Assembly: GCA_029876055.1 (NCBI GenBank)
Contig: CM056878.1
Coordinates: 806,001-870,000, forward strand
Source of the DNA: Madurella fahalii
Lineage: Eukaryota > Ascomycota > Sordariomycetes > Sordariales
DNA length: 64,000 nt
Reading direction: 5' to 3'
The notes beneath the pieces were generated by a model. That model did not search any database. It had not been told where the DNA came from and was given only the letters and a program-made list of their open reading frames with translations. Shown in pieces: positions 1 to 11,038 of the stretch (positions are counted from its first letter, which is position 1; every line of letters starts with the position of its first letter). Made by a program: the position numbers and the translations under genes.

Positions 1-1137
1 ATCATCAGCATCGGTAGCGAGACCAATACGCAGAACCAGGGTATTAACATCTATGACCAGCTCCGCGCGGGCGCCCGCTGGTTCGACCTTCGGATCGGGT
101 CAGTTCATCCCAACGACGACGCCGGGCGCAATAACGGTTTCTGGGTGCTACACATCAACGATGAGATGGCCACGCTCGCCATCGGAAACTCGGGCGAGTC
201 CCTGGACGATGTCATCAGCGAGGTAAATCGGTTCACCAGCGAGAACCCAGGCGAGATCATCTTCTTCACCATCCGTTATCTCGTTGGGCGATACGAGTTC
301 CCGGACCGTGGGCCCATCATGTGGAACAAGGGGATGGTAGACGCCTTCTTCTCCAAGCTGCGGGCCATCCACAATCGCTGCCCCAATCTGGACACAAACA
401 CCGGGTTCCAGAACCAGAAAGCGTCGTATTACATGGACCGGAACGAGGGTAAAGGCTGTGTCATTCTGCTGCTCAATGGCCGGCTGGAAGGCGACGTGCC
501 GCGGGAGTCGCCCGGGGACGGTATCTACGACATCAAGCGCATAGGCATCCGAGATCACTGGTCCAACATGAAGGATGCCAACGCCATGGCGCCCAACCAG
601 ATCGACACGTGGAGGTCGTTCAGACGCGGAGGTTCCTCGGACTTTGGCAACCTCCACATCTCGCAGTGGCTGGTGACGCCCGATGCAGTGGCGTCGACGG
701 TCCTCTCGCTCCAGAACTTCGCCATCCAGCCGACGAACCCGTCGCTGTACTGGGCCGGCGTAAACGGCATGGATCCGGAGCACTGGCCTAACGTTCTCAT
801 GGTAGACTACATTGGCGTCCAGCAGTACGACCAGTGGGCATGGGACCGACTTAGCGCTGAGCTGTACACGCTGGCAATCGGTCTGAACCTTTACATGGCC
901 AGCGAGAACTGCGATATCCACAAAAGGCGTTCTCCGCTGCTCAGGGTGCGCAGTCTCAGCGCGGGGGGTGAAGAGCACCAAGCTACACAGTGGAACGGCA
1001 TCATCTTTGTCAACGGCACGACCGTCAACAGTCCGCCGCCGACGCTGCATCCCGGGCGCGCCGAGATCTTGAGGAATGGCACCGTGTTCGGCAATGGCAC
1101 GGTGCTGGAGAGGAGCATCCCGAACCCCTGGCTGTAA
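1..1137 (+). CDS. PLC-like phosphodiesterase, 5'-truncated by window edge
   Basis: The open frame runs from base 1 without a start codon to a TAA at 1135-1137, so only the last 378 codons are present. The stretch around residues 20-33, QLRAGARWFDLRIG, is the hallmark of PI-PLC X-like/TIM-barrel phosphodiesterases (PLC-like phosphodiesterase superfamily), and the later block LHINDE fits the second half of the X-like barrel. The first catalytic His of this superfamily normally lies just upstream of this motif, outside the window. Fungal members of this type are usually secreted or membrane-anchored and lack a Y domain, C2 domain and PH domain, as here. The C-terminus is Asn-rich with several N-x-T/S glycosylation sites (NGT repeated) but no obvious GPI tail. 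Substrate is unknown. Function is inferred from the barrel motif only. Confidence 0.75.
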   Translation: MISIGSETNTQNQGINIYDQLRAGARWFDLRIGSVHPNDDAGRNNGFWVLHINDEMATLAIGNSGESLDDVISEVNRFTSENPGEIIFFTIRYLVGRYEFPDRGPIMWNKGMVDAFFSKLRAIHNRCPNLDTNTGFQNQKASYYMDRNEGKGCVILLLNGRLEGDVPRESPGDGIYDIKRIGIRDHWSNMKDANAMAPNQIDTWRSFRRGGSSDFGNLHISQWLVTPDAVASTVLSLQNFAIQPTNPSLYWAGVNGMDPEHWPNVLMVDYIGVQQYDQWAWDRLSAELYTLAIGLNLYMASENCDIHKRRSPLLRVRSLSAGGEEHQATQWNGIIFVNGTTVNSPPPTLHPGRAEILRNGTVFGNGTVLERSIPNPWL

Positions 1138-1282
1138 ATACCCACCTACGATAGTCTATCAGTCCTGGTAGTCGTTAATAGCATCCCAACCCTTAATAAT
1201 ACAAACCATCCTAGCTCATACAAAACCCTCCATCACACATTCCGGGAGAAGAGTAGTAGTAGGAAGAGGAATACCTAACCCC

Positions 1283-1955
1283 CTAATCAATCTCCGCCCT
1301 CGGCTGGCGCCCACTCGGCCCGCTCTCCCCGCGCCCATCGACATCAACCCCCCTCTTCCGCGCATCCATAATCTGCTTCCTCGCAACTTCTTGCTGCGCC
1401 TTCTTCCTGTGATTGGGAACATAGGTACGTTAGCCAACCTCGCAGCCCCCACACCTTCAGGCAACATCGAACAGGCCAAAAGCAAAACGAAGACAAAACT
1501 CACCGCTCCAACCCGGCCTCGGTAGCCTCGAGCGTCACCTGCCCGCGCCCCCGCCCGTGCGGGCTCTGGCTGCTCCTCCCCATCCCCCCGCCGCCGTGCG
1601 CCGTCTTCTGCGTGCCGGCCTTCCTCTCCACCGCCCGCGCCACCTCCCCATCGGCCAGCGTCGCCATCTGCTCGTCCGCGTCGACGTTTTCGTTCTGTCT
1701 CACTGCCCCCGCGTCGCCCCCTTCTCCGGACGGGCGCTGCGTGCCCCTCCGCTCGCGCTGCCCTGTCGGGACCCCGCCGCTGCCGCTGCCGCTGCCGCCT
1801 CCCGCCCGCTGTGGGGCTTGTTGGAAGGTGTGCGCGCGGTAGTCGAGGTAGTCGCTCCCGGAGCCCTCGGTGCCAGACGTGGTGGCTGGCGTGTCGGACA
1901 CGGCGAACTCGGAGAGGTTGCGGGTTATTGAATGGGGGGGTTGTTGGGATGACAT
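1283..1955 (-). CDS. Small disordered fungal protein, two exons
   Basis: Spliced model: exon 1 is 1504-1955 and exon 2 is 1283-1406 on the minus strand, joined by a 97-nt intron with GTGAGT donor and CACAG acceptor in matching phase (phase 2), giving 191 residues. The start chosen is the ATG at 1953-1955 (MSSQQPPHSITRN); codons upstream of it in the same frame lie in a CT-rich leader. The protein is rich in Gly, Ser, Arg and Gln, has no membrane segment or signal peptide, and ends in a basic, helix-prone tail (KKAQQEVARKQIMDARKRG). I recognise no domain. The conserved-looking SITRNLSEFAVSDTPA segment and the clean intron argue that it is a real gene. It is divergent from the NLR-type gene to the right, with a 0.93-kb shared upstream region. 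Confidence 0.6.
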
Positions 1956-2887
1956 TTTATGGTGGAAGGAAGGTAAGTAAGGTAAGTAGCTACGGAAGCA
2001 ACCTGTGGTGATGATAATGCGCTGTCTGGATATTGGTTTCCGTAACTTGGGCGTCCGTGGGGGATATAATGGTAAGGAACTGTTTGTGTGCAACGAGAGT
2101 GAGGTGTGTGCTTGATATACAAATAGTAAGTAACTTAATTCATACAAGGCGGATGATGTCGATCAATGACGCAAAGGGTCGCCCCACGAGTCAACCCACA
2201 TTCTTTCTTCCCTGTCTGCATTTTAGTTTGCTGTCGGGATCGGGAAATCATCGACGATTTAACCAGGTGGCTTTATGCTCTCTCGCTCTACGTCAACGGC
2301 CGTTGCTTTTCTATTGGTGTCGAGCTCCGGCGCTCCGAGCAGAGCACGAGATAATACTTAACGCATAGAGCATAGGGACAAGGTTCAACAGCAGATATTT
2401 TGTCTAATTGGTGAGCAACTCAACTTAATCCGCTGGTCGCCATGCACGGCAGTACCTAGACGTGCAAGATCAAAATGTATTTAAATATATATTCGGTGTA
2501 TCGCGTGCTGTATGAGACGTTGTTCGGCAGGCGATCATGTGCGGGTTGTTCAAGGCCTGTCGAAGGTGGAGAAGCCGAGCGAGTTGGCCTTATTGGTTGC
2601 CTGCTCGTAAGGCACCACACTACAACCCCGCCGCAATCGGGGAGGCGTTGCTCTCGTCTCTCGACAGCCTTCCACTTGCGATCAGCACCGCCCTTCATCC
2701 GAATGATCCAATTGCACAGACCTTCCTGAGTCTATAAGTGCTGTACCTTAGGCAATTGTTTGTACTGTACCGGCCGCATTGCCAAAGCCTGAGTCCCTCC
2801 CATCGCTATTAAGGCATCTGGGGCTTCGGAGACGACCAAGAGCCAGGCACTCCAAGGCCCCAACGCTCGGCGACGATAGTAAAGGCA
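1956..2887. other. Divergent intergenic region
   Basis: This 0.93-kb region lies between the divergently transcribed small disordered protein and the NLR-type gene. It has short AT-rich patches (for example around 2470-2500) but no frame with coding character and no RNA gene I could recognise. It presumably holds both promoters. Confidence 0.5.
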
Positions 2888-5800
2888 ATGCCCGTCATTA
2901 ACGATGAATTGGGCTCGGAGCCAAAATCTCAGATTGCTCTTCAGAGCACAGTATGTGCGCAGTCAGAGCCTACGAGCATCGGAGGCGTCGGCCAGGGCAT
3001 CCCGGGCCCTTTTGAGCCTGTCCAGTCCATGCCCAAACGCGATATATGGGCTGCTGCTCTCGAGCGTCTCAGCCACCAGGATCGCGAACGATTCGGTCTC
3101 GCAAAGACGGGACAGCGCAACGCTCACGAGGTTCTGGTCGAGGTCCTCAAAGCAACAACACAAAAGAAGAACGAGTGTATGGAGAAGCGGTGGAAAGTGG
3201 TCATCAAAGGGCGTGCGATTATCTTGCGCGACGTTGTCGAGAAGATCTCGGTGTGGGTTAGCAAGGTCTTGGTACGTATCGGCTGCTCTCCTTTCGTCGC
3301 GCGGTCCCCCTTTCCCGAGGCCCTATCAAGGAGGGAAGGCTTGGGATGTGCTGACAAGTTTTCCAACTCCATTCAGAAAATCGGTGACATTGCTGTCCAA
3401 TATGACCCCGGACAGGCAGCGCTGCCCTGGGCCGCTATACGGTTAATTTTACAAGCAACTGTGAATGACGTTGAAGTATTCGGATGGGTGCTCCAGTCCA
3501 TCGAAAGTATTGCAAACTTAATTGCAACCTGCAGGATCTTCGAACTGCGGTACACGCAGCATGATGCTTCCAAGTAAACCCGCCCTTCGATTACTATTCG
3601 CTATGCCTGGATATAAAAGCGTGAGGCTAACCGGCCACCCTAGGCTCGACATTGTCGACCAGCTCTCCAACGCGTTGGTATCGCTGTACACAAGCATTCT
3701 CCGTTACCTTACGACAATCCTTCACTACTACTCTCAGGGATCGGCAATTCGCTTCGTGAAGAGCGTTGTATCTCCAGTCGCCGACTTCGAGGCGGCATAT
3801 GCCCCTATACAGGCCGCAAAGGACGAGGCCTGGGCGCTCGCTCAGCTCGCCGAGGCGGAAAAATCAGACCGGATTTTGTCCAGCCTCGACCGTATTGAAG
3901 GCAGTAATGATCGGGCAGCTACTACGACCATGTTTGAAACCCTCGGAGATGCCCTGAAGGAACTCCAGGAGCCTATCGCTCGCGCCACCATTCAGCTCGC
4001 AGATATACACGACGGGCTCAAGAGGGAGACACGCGCCCGTATCCTCAGGGCTATCTCTCCAATCCCGTACGGAGTGCACCACAAAACCGCCAGAAAAGGC
4101 CGGCTGGAAGGCTCCGGGCAGTGGCTGCTGCAGAAACCCGAGTATCGATCTTGGCGCGAGTCCAGCACCTCTTCGGTGCTTTGGCTTCACGGCATTCCCG
4201 GATGCGGTAAAACCAAGTTGACGTCGCTTGTGGTTGACGAGCTCGGAGAGTGCGACAATCTAGCCTACTTCTACTGCATGAGAAATCCCGCAGAGCCACA
4301 AAGGGGCCAAGGGGCCCAGATCCTCGCCAGTTTGATTCGTCAACTCGCCGGTGTGTCACCAGATCAGCCGATTCTGCCTCCGGTGGTTGCCCTGTACGAG
4401 GATGCAATCGCAGGGCTCTCCGACTTTGAAAATCAGGCATGGACAGCGGACGAGACAGGAAGCGTCTTGTTGGAGTTGATGGGGGAGTACCCGGCAGCCA
4501 CTATAGTCCTCGATGCTCTGGACGAAGTCAACCAGGAGGATCGACAGGAATTATTGGATATCCTGAGTGGCCTTTTGCGAGACTCCCCCAACCTCCTCAA
4601 GATCTTCATCTCCAGCCGCGACAATTACGACATCGCACTCCATTTTGAGGGCTCTCCCAACATCTACATCGATGCGGATGACAACGCTGCGGATATCTCC
4701 TCGTTCATGTATGTGTAGCATAGCTTTGACGCGTCTTTCAAGATACCACCCATGCTAACCATACTCGTCCCGCCACAGCAACAATCAGTTAAAATCAGCG
4801 AAGCTCCTTCACAATCGGCTACCCAAAGATCTCGAAGCTAAAATTGTAGATGCCTTACTCAGAGGCGCCAGGGGAATGTAAGTCACAGTTCTACGTTCCG
4901 TGTTCCGGCGACTCCTAAAGTCTGGCCAACCGCTCACTGTGTGGCAACCTCCAGGTTCCGCTGGGTAGAACTGCAAATTCAGTCTCTCCGGCCGCTCAAG
5001 GTCGCTGCAGATATCGAGGCTCGTCTTGGTGCATTGCCGGCCACTCTAGAAGGGTCGTACTGGGAGCTGTACCAGACTATCACGGACTCTGGTGACCATG
5101 CTGCAGCTCTTGCAGACTTTACCTTTCAGTGGCTGATGTATGCACGGGACACTGTCACCGCCGGCGTGGTCGCCTGCATCGCGTCCTCGGCGCTGCCGGC
5201 AGGGTCAGCCGCGGCCTTCACCGTCGCTGAGATCATCGATGTCTGCTCCAACCTCGTGGTCTCCCGGAATGGGTCCTTTGAGTTTGCCCATCTCTCCGTG
5301 CGAGAGTTCTTTGAGGGGCTTGATAAACGGAAGGTCGACAAATTCCTGCCCGAGCACAGCAATGGGCATATCGCCATTGCCTGTCTTCGTTGTTTGGATA
5401 GCCAGATCGAAATCGAGGGTACCAAGATAATAGCTGCTAAGACGGAATCCGCCGCGTCTTCCCAATCTAAGGATGCGTCTGAGCCCATCGAGAGTGCTGC
5501 CCAGCTGGCTACAACTACCGAGTTCGAACACGAGACTAAGGCCGACTCTCCAGCCAAGTGCAGCGATCCGACTGTGCCTGATAAGAGGATCAAGCCTGTT
5601 GAGCCGGGAATGCAGTCTGCTGACCGAAACATGGAGAACACGTATCTCAACGAGATCAGGATAGATGGCACCGAGAGCAGTGACGGAAAACCCCGGCCGC
5701 TCCCTCCTCCCGGCCAAGATGTGCCGCCATCCCAGCACGACAATACAGAAGCTGTCCTCTACGCTGCCAACCATTGGGTTTACCACGTGTGTGAGAGCCG

Positions 5801-7124
5801 CGACATGCGGCTAACAAGCCCCTTGGCGGACTTGATCAAGACTTTTCTCATCGCCGAAGCCCCCGGTGCAGACGCTCCATATGCTGTCTCGGAGAAGTTC
5901 CGTATGTGGTGTCGGATAATGCAAACCAGGGCCGACCTTACATATTACTGGGCCGAAGAGAAACGACTTCGCGACACTTTCGCAGATCCCCCAAATCCCA
6001 TCTGGCTTGCCTGCCTTCGTGGCTGGCACGAAGTCGTCGGGTTTCTCTACACAACTAAGTACAAAGAAATTGACTCTCCCCGTAAACTCGAGAGCTTGGA
6101 CTACGCAGATCCGTCCAGCAATCAGAAACCTGAAGTGTCCCCACTTTGGTATGCCTTGGTGAGCAGCAATACCGCATTGATGGAAACCATCTTGTCGCAC
6201 TGCGCAGATCCTCTACAACAGCGCTGTACCGTTATCACAAACACGACGCTGGGGCTAGCAGCGGAGAGGGGCGATGAAGGAAGCACGAAAATCCTGTTAG
6301 GGACGGAGCACGGAGGGTTGGATGCCGAGGCTGAAGCGTTCTCGGGCGCGGCGGGCAAGGGCCATCTCGAAATCGTAGAGATGCTGCTTGCGCACAATGC
6401 TAAGGTATTGTCGGTTGGCGGGTACGCCGCGATGCGCAAAGCCTGCTACAATGGCCACGTCAGGATCGTCACGTTCCTCCTCGATCGGGGCGTTTCTACC
6501 AAACAAGGCGCGGCATTCATACACGCTGCTGTCTTCAACCAGCAGCTCGAAGTGTTGCAGATCCTGCTAGAGAGGCGGATCGGATTCAGCGGCCTCTCCA
6601 AGGCGCTCATCATCGCCGTATCCAACCACGACCAGAAATCCACCGATCTGCTCCTCAGCCACGGCGCCCAAAAGGAACCCCCAGCCGTCGTGCGCGAGAT
6701 CAAGGCCGGCAACCTCGCCACAGCCATCCGGCTGATCGAGGCCGGATACGACATCAGCGGTCGGCATTTGCGGCAGCGGCGGACACCGCTGCATTGGGCA
6801 GCCGAGCGGGGATACAAGGACGTTGCCAACGCTCTCCTCCTCGCCAACGCCCCTGTCAACGTCTACGATGGCGACCGCAAGACTCCGCTCCACCTTGCCG
6901 CGACTGGGGGCCATGAAGGCTGCGTCGAGCTCCTTCTCAGCAACGGGGCAGATGTCATGGCGGAGGACGCGGGTGGCCGGATTCCGCTCGACTGGGCGGA
7001 AATCCGAGGACACGAATCGACCGAGGCTATTATTAGGGATCGGATGGTCAGGTTGATGGACGAGCTGCGGAAAGAGAAAGAAGCGCTGCAAGACCACGGG
7101 ATCGGACCCGGACGAGGGGTATGA
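2888..7124 (+). CDS. NLR-like NACHT_N - NACHT - ankyrin protein
   Basis: Five exons: 2888-3271, 3377-3573, 3644-4708, 4779-4877 and 4955-7124. All junctions have GT-AG borders, internal CTNAC-type branch motifs and compatible phases, giving 1304 residues. Residues about 50-290 match the NACHT-NTPase N-terminal domain (Pfam NACHT_N): the segment ALPWAAIRLILQATVNDVE and the following helix are characteristic. The NACHT ATPase has Walker A GIPGCGKT at about 377-384 and Walker B IVLDALDE at about 481-488. A spacer rich in Ala, Glu and Pro follows. From about 930 to 1290 there are roughly ten ankyrin-type repeats, the clearest being TPLHWAAERGYKDVANALL and TPLHLAATGGHEGCVELLL. Fungal proteins of this architecture are intracellular nucleotide-binding receptors implicated by family in non-self recognition and programmed cell death. 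That role is inferred here. The near-identical adjacent repeats near the C-terminus fit a variable sensor domain. Confidence 0.88.
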
Positions 7125-7422
7125 ACCTCGGCTTCGAGATTGGGGAAGAGACGCGCGATGCAATTGGTTCCCCGCCCTGCTTTGGATGCATGTCGTCTGC
7201 CATCTGAAACCTGAGCCATAGATTGCGGCTGATGCACAGCCACGCAACATTATTGCTGGCCCAGGACAGGAGGGTGACATTCGCGCACGGCTAATGATAT
7301 CGTCTAAGGAATTTCAGGCAAATGATCATCCGGCATTCTATAGAAAGTCGCCAAGTCGCCATGGAGACGGGTCAAACGACCCCGTTCGACGACAACGCTC
7401 CCTCTCTTTTTGAGGCCCAACC
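7125..7422. other. Spacer between NLR and membrane-protein genes
   Basis: About 300 bp containing the NLR 3' region and the promoter of the next gene on the same strand. No further feature is visible. Confidence 0.4.
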
Positions 7423-9393
7423 ATGGAACAGAAGCTCCGCCGACACGTCTTCCGAGCGCTAGTCGGCGCTCTTGTGCCCCCGATCATCGCCGCCTTTTAC
7501 TTGGTTATTTATTTCAGATGGCTCCGGTCGGCAACATCGACTGGCGGCATCGAGACAGGCCCTCCGGGTGCCAGTCTCGTATTCTATGCTTGGTTCATCA
7601 TCGGCGTGTTCGGTCTCAGTCTGGGCGAGTACGGCCTGGCCGGGTCAGAGGGGGGGATGATGATGGCTCCGTCGGGAAGGACTCGGCATGCCGGACACTT
7701 GCTGCTCCACGCCGATAAAACATGGACCGGCCTGGGCGGCTGGTCCAGAGCCATCAGGGCCTACTGGACTTGGCGTGAAGGGCCATCCTTCGCTTGGGCC
7801 GTCCTCGCCACGGCAACCCTCATCTCATACATCGCGCTGCCCCTCTCCGGCCTGACCTTGGAGTTGAGAGCAGGCTATGCCGTTGGGACACGGCCAGCCG
7901 TTGTACACGGTGTAAATAGCTCGACATTCAACGTGCCAGACGCATTTAACGCGCTTCATCATGCGAGATTGACGTGGAAAACCGGGCGGCTAGAAAGGTT
8001 GCCCGGCCGGTCGGTCATCTACACGGCAGAGGCGAGCGACAAACCCCTTGGTGACCTGTCGACTCAGGCCGTGCCACTCATCTTCGTGGGTCCGCAGTCC
8101 GACGACATCGTGTCGGGGCGGGCGTGGGGGGTTGCCGCGCAGTACAACTGCTCGATCGTCAGCCGACTAGACGATTTCATCCTCTACAAGTACCGGAACG
8201 ATACGATCGATCGCGGCAGCGCCAGCGTGCTGGGGGACCGGTACAGACAATGGGAAGGCGCGACATTTGAGTTCCTCAACTGGACCGCTTTCCCCGGCCA
8301 CCGCGTTGCGGCAAGGTTCGAGATTGCAACAAGTCTCGACTTTTACTCTACTCATATAAGCCCTCGGGAGTACAAGGAGCAATACGTCACCGGTGTCTAC
8401 GACGAGGCCTCGGGAGACGTGAATACCATCGTTCGGGACTATCCCGGCCTGGACGAGCCGGTCGTCATCGAAGCCGTCCTGTGGCAAGCAATGGAGCCGG
8501 ACTGGGTGAATGTGATGCCAGGGGTCTCGCTGGACTTGGGAACCACAGTTGCCGACCTGCACGACACCAGCGGCGGGTCCAACTACACCAACCCGGGCGA
8601 CTCGGTCGCGGCCATCGGCGTGAAGTGCGCCTGCGCGTCGGCCATCGGCCAGGCCACTATCGACGGGCTCCGCCGGACATTTTCCGACTTCGCGCGAGAG
8701 ACCGGCCCGGGCCTTGACACCGAGGCCGACCGACTCACCGAGACGCCGCTGATCCTCCCCCTCGCCGCCTACCTGATCCCTCTGCAGGCCGACGCCCCGG
8801 AGGACTGGGTCGAGGGCCTGTACGCGTCGATCCTCGCCAACAACATGGTCCGGATCAGGAAGCTGAACGAGTTCGAAACCGATTACGAGGAGTTCAGCGG
8901 CCTTCCCCGGCTCCTGACGTCCGACGACCTCCGCCGCAGCATGCTCCAAGCCTTCGGCTCGTACCTGAACCAGCTCATGTACCGAGGCTTCCAGGCCACC
9001 ACGGTGCAGCCGTCGGGGGGCGACGGTCTGGTCTGGGCCCATCAGTCCCTCGTGTCGGCGGAGGAAACCATCATCCTCGGGTACGGCCCCGTGCCGCCGG
9101 CTGTCGTGGCAGCCCTCTTGATCCTCTGGGCGTCGATTTGTGGAAGCCTGGCCGTGTGCTACAGCTTCCGGCGGCGGTGGGCCGAGACGTTGGACAGCTA
9201 TAGCGTGATCCGCTTTGGTGCCGACGCGGGCAGGAACGGAGCGGTGGATGGCACCGAGAATCCCCGCGAGATGGAGAACTGCTACTGGCTGAAGAGCCTT
9301 CCCGGCATGGTCGGCGATTCACTTCCAGGCTACGACTTTGGGTACATCACGCTGGCAGATGCTGTCATTAATAAGGAGAAGCATTATTTATGA
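7423..9393 (+). CDS. Fungal membrane protein of unknown function (656 aa)
   Basis: A single exon of 656 codons starts at an ATG in good context (CCATGG). There are hydrophobic segments near residues 12-34, 48-66, 120-142 and 555-578, with a large region of about 400 residues between the third and fourth. That region carries several N-x-S/T sites (for example NSSTFN and NYTNPGD) and Cys residues (KCACAS), so it is probably extracytosolic. The C-terminal tail of about 75 residues is hydrophilic and ends RYDFGYITLAD-like without a GPI signal. I recognise no Pfam domain. The topology (three N-terminal helices, large lumenal domain, one C-terminal helix) recurs in uncharacterised sordariomycete proteins. 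It follows the NLR gene by 298 bp on the same strand and ends 77 bp from the convergent receptor gene. A functional link to the NLR is possible but not shown. Confidence 0.7.
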   Translation: MEQKLRRHVFRALVGALVPPIIAAFYLVIYFRWLRSATSTGGIETGPPGASLVFYAWFIIGVFGLSLGEYGLAGSEGGMMMAPSGRTRHAGHLLLHADKTWTGLGGWSRAIRAYWTWREGPSFAWAVLATATLISYIALPLSGLTLELRAGYAVGTRPAVVHGVNSSTFNVPDAFNALHHARLTWKTGRLERLPGRSVIYTAEASDKPLGDLSTQAVPLIFVGPQSDDIVSGRAWGVAAQYNCSIVSRLDDFILYKYRNDTIDRGSASVLGDRYRQWEGATFEFLNWTAFPGHRVAARFEIATSLDFYSTHISPREYKEQYVTGVYDEASGDVNTIVRDYPGLDEPVVIEAVLWQAMEPDWVNVMPGVSLDLGTTVADLHDTSGGSNYTNPGDSVAAIGVKCACASAIGQATIDGLRRTFSDFARETGPGLDTEADRLTETPLILPLAAYLIPLQADAPEDWVEGLYASILANNMVRIRKLNEFETDYEEFSGLPRLLTSDDLRRSMLQAFGSYLNQLMYRGFQATTVQPSGGDGLVWAHQSLVSAEETIILGYGPVPPAVVAALLILWASICGSLAVCYSFRRRWAETLDSYSVIRFGADAGRNGAVDGTENPREMENCYWLKSLPGMVGDSLPGYDFGYITLADAVINKEKHYL

Positions 9394-9470
9394 GAACCCA
9401 GAAAAAAACGCCGTGAGAGAGATAATTTTTCCTCCTAACCATGGAAACCCAAAAACCAAGTTCCCAAATC

Positions 9471-10026
9471 TCATACATGATCCCAATGCTGCCCGGGCTC
9501 CTCGCCCCTCGCGCGCGGGGCCGTGTCGGGCGAGGCATTGGCCGGTTCGGTGGGGATGACGACGTCGCCCTCGTCCTTTCCCCCGGCCTTCAACTCGGCC
9601 ACCGTTGACGACGACTTCTCGGAGCCAATGAAGGTGGCCGTGGTCGTGGTCGCGGTCGTGGTCATAATCATCGTGGTCATCAGGTCGCTCTCCAGCGGGT
9701 CGCGGTGGTGGTGGTGGTGGTGGTGGGGGCGGCGGGCGCGGCGGGCGCGGCCGATCGTCTCGATCCCGCCGGCGGCGTCTTGGCCGTCGTTGGCGCCGCC
9801 GTCACCCAGCGACCGCACCAGCAGGCTCGGGAACAGGCGGGCGATCAGCGGTTTAATGGTGGTCAGGCAGGCGCAGGTGACGGCGACGTTCACTTCGACC
9901 ATGGTCCAGCACGCGATGACGACCGTGCCGGCATCCGCGACGGCCACGCCGTTCCGGAACAGCAGGGTTCGCACGAGGGAGACAATGCAGACGCTGATCG
10001 CGCACCAGACGGCGCCGAGGTTAGCA

Positions 10027-10058
<32 letters not shown>

Positions 10059-11038
10059 AGAGGATGTGGTTGGGACCGAGGGAGGGCCGGTACGTACAAG
10101 AAGGCGAGAAGGAAGACAAAGTACAGGGCGATCTTCTGCCGGCGGGGGATGCGGAGCTTGTGGAATACGGTCAGGGGCAAACTGAAGATGAGGAAGTCGG
10201 TCGAGATGTTGATCGCCGAGTGGCTCCAGTAGACGGAGAACTCGTGGCAGTAAGCCGGCCGCTTCGAGAAGTCCCAGAAAGCGTCGAGCGGGACGCACAC
10301 GGTAAAGAGAGAAGCGATGATCCACGCGTGGGTGACCAGGACGATGCCCAGCATGATCTTGGTTGCCAGGCGGACGTAGCCGTAGTTGATGGCGCGCAAG
10401 TATAGACAGAGAATGGAGAGCTTGACAAAGGTCAGGGTCAAGGCGTAGATGATATTGATCGCCACGCTCAGCTGTAGCGGAGCCGAGTTAGTAATGGATC
10501 TCCCGGGGGGGGGGGGGGGGGGATTCGCCGACGGCGGGGCATCTAGATGATGGAGCTGACCTTAAGATACTTCACCAAAGATTCTTGAGAGAGCGTCATG
10601 AACTGACGGCCCAAGCCAAATTCCAGTTCTGGTGCCAACACCGTCAGTTGGGCGTGAGACTTTAGCTGTCCACCAGCAGTGAACAGGATCCTCCTGTCTG
10701 ATAGGGGGGGGTAATGGTAGGCTCAACTCACGGACGACATTAGTGGCCGAGGTGGTGACGGCAAAGATCTGTGGTGCTGCGATGTCAGCCCAACACGTTC
10801 CCTTGACGAAGGATCCCATCGAAGCGGGGAGGGGTTCCGTAGCCCCCCGTACCCAAGCAAGAAGCAGAAGCCAATCCTCCAGGAGGACGGCCCGGAGAAT
10901 GACGGCTCTCGACCAGAACCTCATGCCGACGAACACGGTCGACAGGACAATGGTGAAAGCCGCGACGGGCACGACGGGTTGCCCGTAGAAGGCGTCCGGG
11001 TCGGGCGGCGGCCCCGGAAAGGCCTCGGTTGCGTTCAT
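9471..11038 (-). CDS. Rhodopsin-domain (PTH11/SAT4-like) seven-helix membrane protein
   Basis: Five exons on the minus strand: 10853-11038, 10732-10768, 10561-10628, 10098-10471 and 9471-9993. Phases agree at all four junctions and branch motifs (CTGAC, CTAAC) precede the acceptors, giving 395 residues. Family hallmarks appear in order: LLEDWLLLLAW ending helix 2, the FGLGR loop, helix 3 with LTFVKLSILCLYLR, the FWDFSKRPAYC loop, and helix 7 with EVNVAVTCACLTTIKPL. These define the fungal Rhodopsin-domain family of integral membrane proteins (PTH11/SAT4-like), which are treated as GPCR-like. The C-terminal tail is cytosolic by family topology and carries a His run encoded by a GGT/ACC microsatellite. 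The short second exon (37 nt) and repeat-filled introns will mislead automatic gene callers. Ligand and signalling partner are unknown. Confidence 0.85.
9704..9726. repeat. GGT trinucleotide microsatellite (poly-His codons)
   Basis: About seven GGT units on the plus strand read as CAC His codons in the C-terminal tail of the minus-strand receptor gene. The length is likely to vary between strains. Confidence 0.9.
10027..10058. repeat. CAG/CTG microsatellite inside an intron
   Basis: An array of CAG units (one CAA interruption) lies inside the last intron (9994-10097) of the receptor gene, just upstream of its branch point. Read through, it would encode Cys or Leu runs; the splice-site pattern shows that it is intronic. 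Confidence 0.85.
10505..10522. repeat. 18-bp homopolymer G run
   Basis: A run of 18 G on the plus strand (C on the gene strand) lies within the third intron of the receptor gene (10472-10560), between the donor and the ACTAAC branch motif. Exact length is doubtful in any assembly. Confidence 0.9.

Noticed and set aside
148..1050. 300-codon minus-strand frame opposite the PLC-like gene
   Set aside because: It is a GC-rich shadow of the sense frame, with no motif.
8167..9042. 291-codon minus-strand frame
   Set aside because: It lies wholly antisense to the 656-residue membrane protein and has the Arg/Val/Gly composition of a shadow frame.
9523..10185. 220-codon plus-strand frame with Trp and Gln runs
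   Set aside because: It is antisense to the receptor gene and crosses its intron; the runs are the GGT and CAG microsatellites read in another frame.
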